In this document: positions 6,922-7,520 of the stretch, one piece after another
How positions within the stretch are numbered: position 1 is the first letter of the stretch
How the letters are laid out: each line of letters opens with the position of its first letter
NCBI GenBank assembly: GCA_020048935.1
Contig: JAIFLS010000063.1
Coordinates: 1 to 7,520, forward strand
Length of the DNA stretch: 7,520 nt
DNA from: a bacterium
GTDB lineage: Bacteria > Verrucomicrobiota > Kiritimatiellia > UBA8416
Reading direction: 5' to 3'
Made by a program: the position numbers and the translations under genes
Notes under the pieces: model-generated
What the model saw: only the letters and a program-made list of their open reading frames with translations
The model's database searches: none
Told to the model about the DNA's origin: nothing

Positions 6922-7520
6922 CTATGTCTTGTCGATGTGGTCGGCTTTGCCGGGCGGTCTCGCAGGTTTCTTCATCGCCAGCAACACCGAGAGCGTCCGG
7001 TACAATGCAGCGGCGTTGGGCGCGTTGATGATGTCTTGACGGTTGGCGGGCTCTTCCAGCGCCCTGGCGATGGAAGCAAGAATCTGGACATGGAGATCGG
7101 CTGTCGCCACGGGCGTTGCCAGGAAGAAGACATGGTGGACAAGCCCGCCATCCGGAGCATCCCAGTCGATGCCCTCCGCTGACCGGCCGTAAGCGAGGAC
7201 GGGGTTCTTTAACCCCTCGATTCGCACATGCGGAATGGCTATGCCATCCCCGATCGCGGTGCCAAAATCCCGCTCGCGCGCCATCGCCCCATCCGTGATC
7301 TGGCGTTGCTGCACCTCGTCAAGCCGGGGAGCTGCTCTCTCGGCGAGCGTGTTGATTGCATCCGCCCGTGTCGTCGCCTTCAACTCGGCGACGATGGCAT
7401 CCGGCAAAAGGAATTGCGCTGCTGACGTTGCTGTTCGCCGTGCCATGGATCTCGCCATCCAGGGACCCATAATTATCGACGAGAAGATGGCACCGAAAAT
7501 AATCGCCACGAATACCTCGG
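6922..7520 (-). CDS. Cation:proton antiporter-PTS EIIA fusion protein, C-terminal part (5'-truncated by window edge)
   Basis: The frame is open from the right edge to TAG at 6924-6922, giving 198 full codons; the N-terminus is outside the window. The first visible residues, EVFVAIIFGAIFSSIIMGPWMARSM, form a hydrophobic segment ending in Gly-Pro and arginines, like the last transmembrane helix of CPA-type Na+/H+ (Kef-like) antiporters. A short linker follows, then a complete PTS EIIA type-2 (fructose/mannitol/Ntr) domain of about 145 residues. Counting from GTG 7509 as residue 1, it contains FGTAIGDGIAIPHVRIEG with phospho-acceptor His94, EGIDWDAPDGG, and HVQILASIARAL with the second conserved His140. 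The tail is basic and Pro-rich (KKPARPPGKADHIDKT). Antiporters with such a C-terminal EIIA are known, and the domain is thought to couple ion transport to phosphotransfer status. The transporter identity rests on one helix, so another carrier is possible. The GTG at 7509 is internal, not the start. Confidence 0.85.
   Translation of the reverse strand, partial: EVFVAIIFGAIFSSIIMGPWMARSMARRTATSAAQFLLPDAIVAELKATTRADAINTLAERAAPRLDEVQQRQITDGAMARERDFGTAIGDGIAIPHVRIEGLKNPVLAYGRSAEGIDWDAPDGGLVHHVFFLATPVATADLHVQILASIARALEEPANRQDIINAPNAAALYRTLSVLLAMKKPARPPGKADHIDKT

Noticed and set aside
1..7520. CRISPR array, tRNA, rRNA or insertion sequence
   Set aside because: I looked for repeat-spacer periodicity, cloverleaf arms and transposase motifs on both strands and found none. 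The GTTTTAC spacing at 2145-2224 is too short a motif to be a CRISPR repeat.

Overview
The window reads as a stretch of Gram-negative bacterial chromosome of moderately high G+C. The gene mix suggests the Planctomycetes-Verrucomicrobia-Chlamydiae group, most plausibly a Verrucomicrobiota/Kiritimatiellota-like organism: an S1-type sulfatase, a large DUF608/GH116-type glycoside hydrolase, a ClpS of the plastid/cyanobacterial-looking type, and an intergenic palindromic repeat. This placement is an inference from gene content; no rRNA or phylogenetic marker is present.

Layout. (1) 1-1923, minus strand: the N-terminal 641 codons of a type I restriction endonuclease subunit (HsdR, EcoEI-type); its C-terminus lies beyond the left edge. 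(2) 1924-2250: a divergent intergenic region holding a possible 58-codon ORF of unknown identity on the minus strand and a set of GTTTTAC/GTAAAAC motifs. (3) 2251-3642, plus strand: a complete 463-residue sulfatase, with TTG as the likely start and no signal peptide. (4) 3643-3872: intergenic, with a 36-base two-stem palindrome (3703-3738) and a smaller GC-rich hairpin. (5) 3873-4163, plus strand: ClpS, the N-degron adaptor, with no clpA beside it. (6) 4240-6831, minus strand, convergent with clpS: an 863-residue DUF608/GH116-family glycoside hydrolase with a strong ribosome binding site. (7) 6922-7520, minus strand: the C-terminal end of an integral-membrane transporter, probably a cation:proton antiporter, fused to a PTS EIIA (fructose/mannitol/Ntr-type) domain. 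Its N-terminus is off the right edge.

How the genes relate. The window is a mosaic of short transcription units, not one operon. The restriction gene belongs to a defence locus extending left. The sulfatase and the GH116-like hydrolase both look cytoplasmic and could act on imported sulfated or glycosylated substrates, but they are separated by clpS and lie on opposite strands, so a shared pathway is only suggestive. The antiporter-EIIA gene lies 90 bases upstream of the hydrolase on the same strand and might be co-transcribed with it. Third-position G+C is visibly much higher in hsdR than in the sulfatase, which fits different histories for the two. I see no convincing evidence of a wholly new system. 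The most unusual items are the palindromic repeat, the unidentified small ORF beside hsdR, and the arrayed 7-mers in front of the sulfatase.
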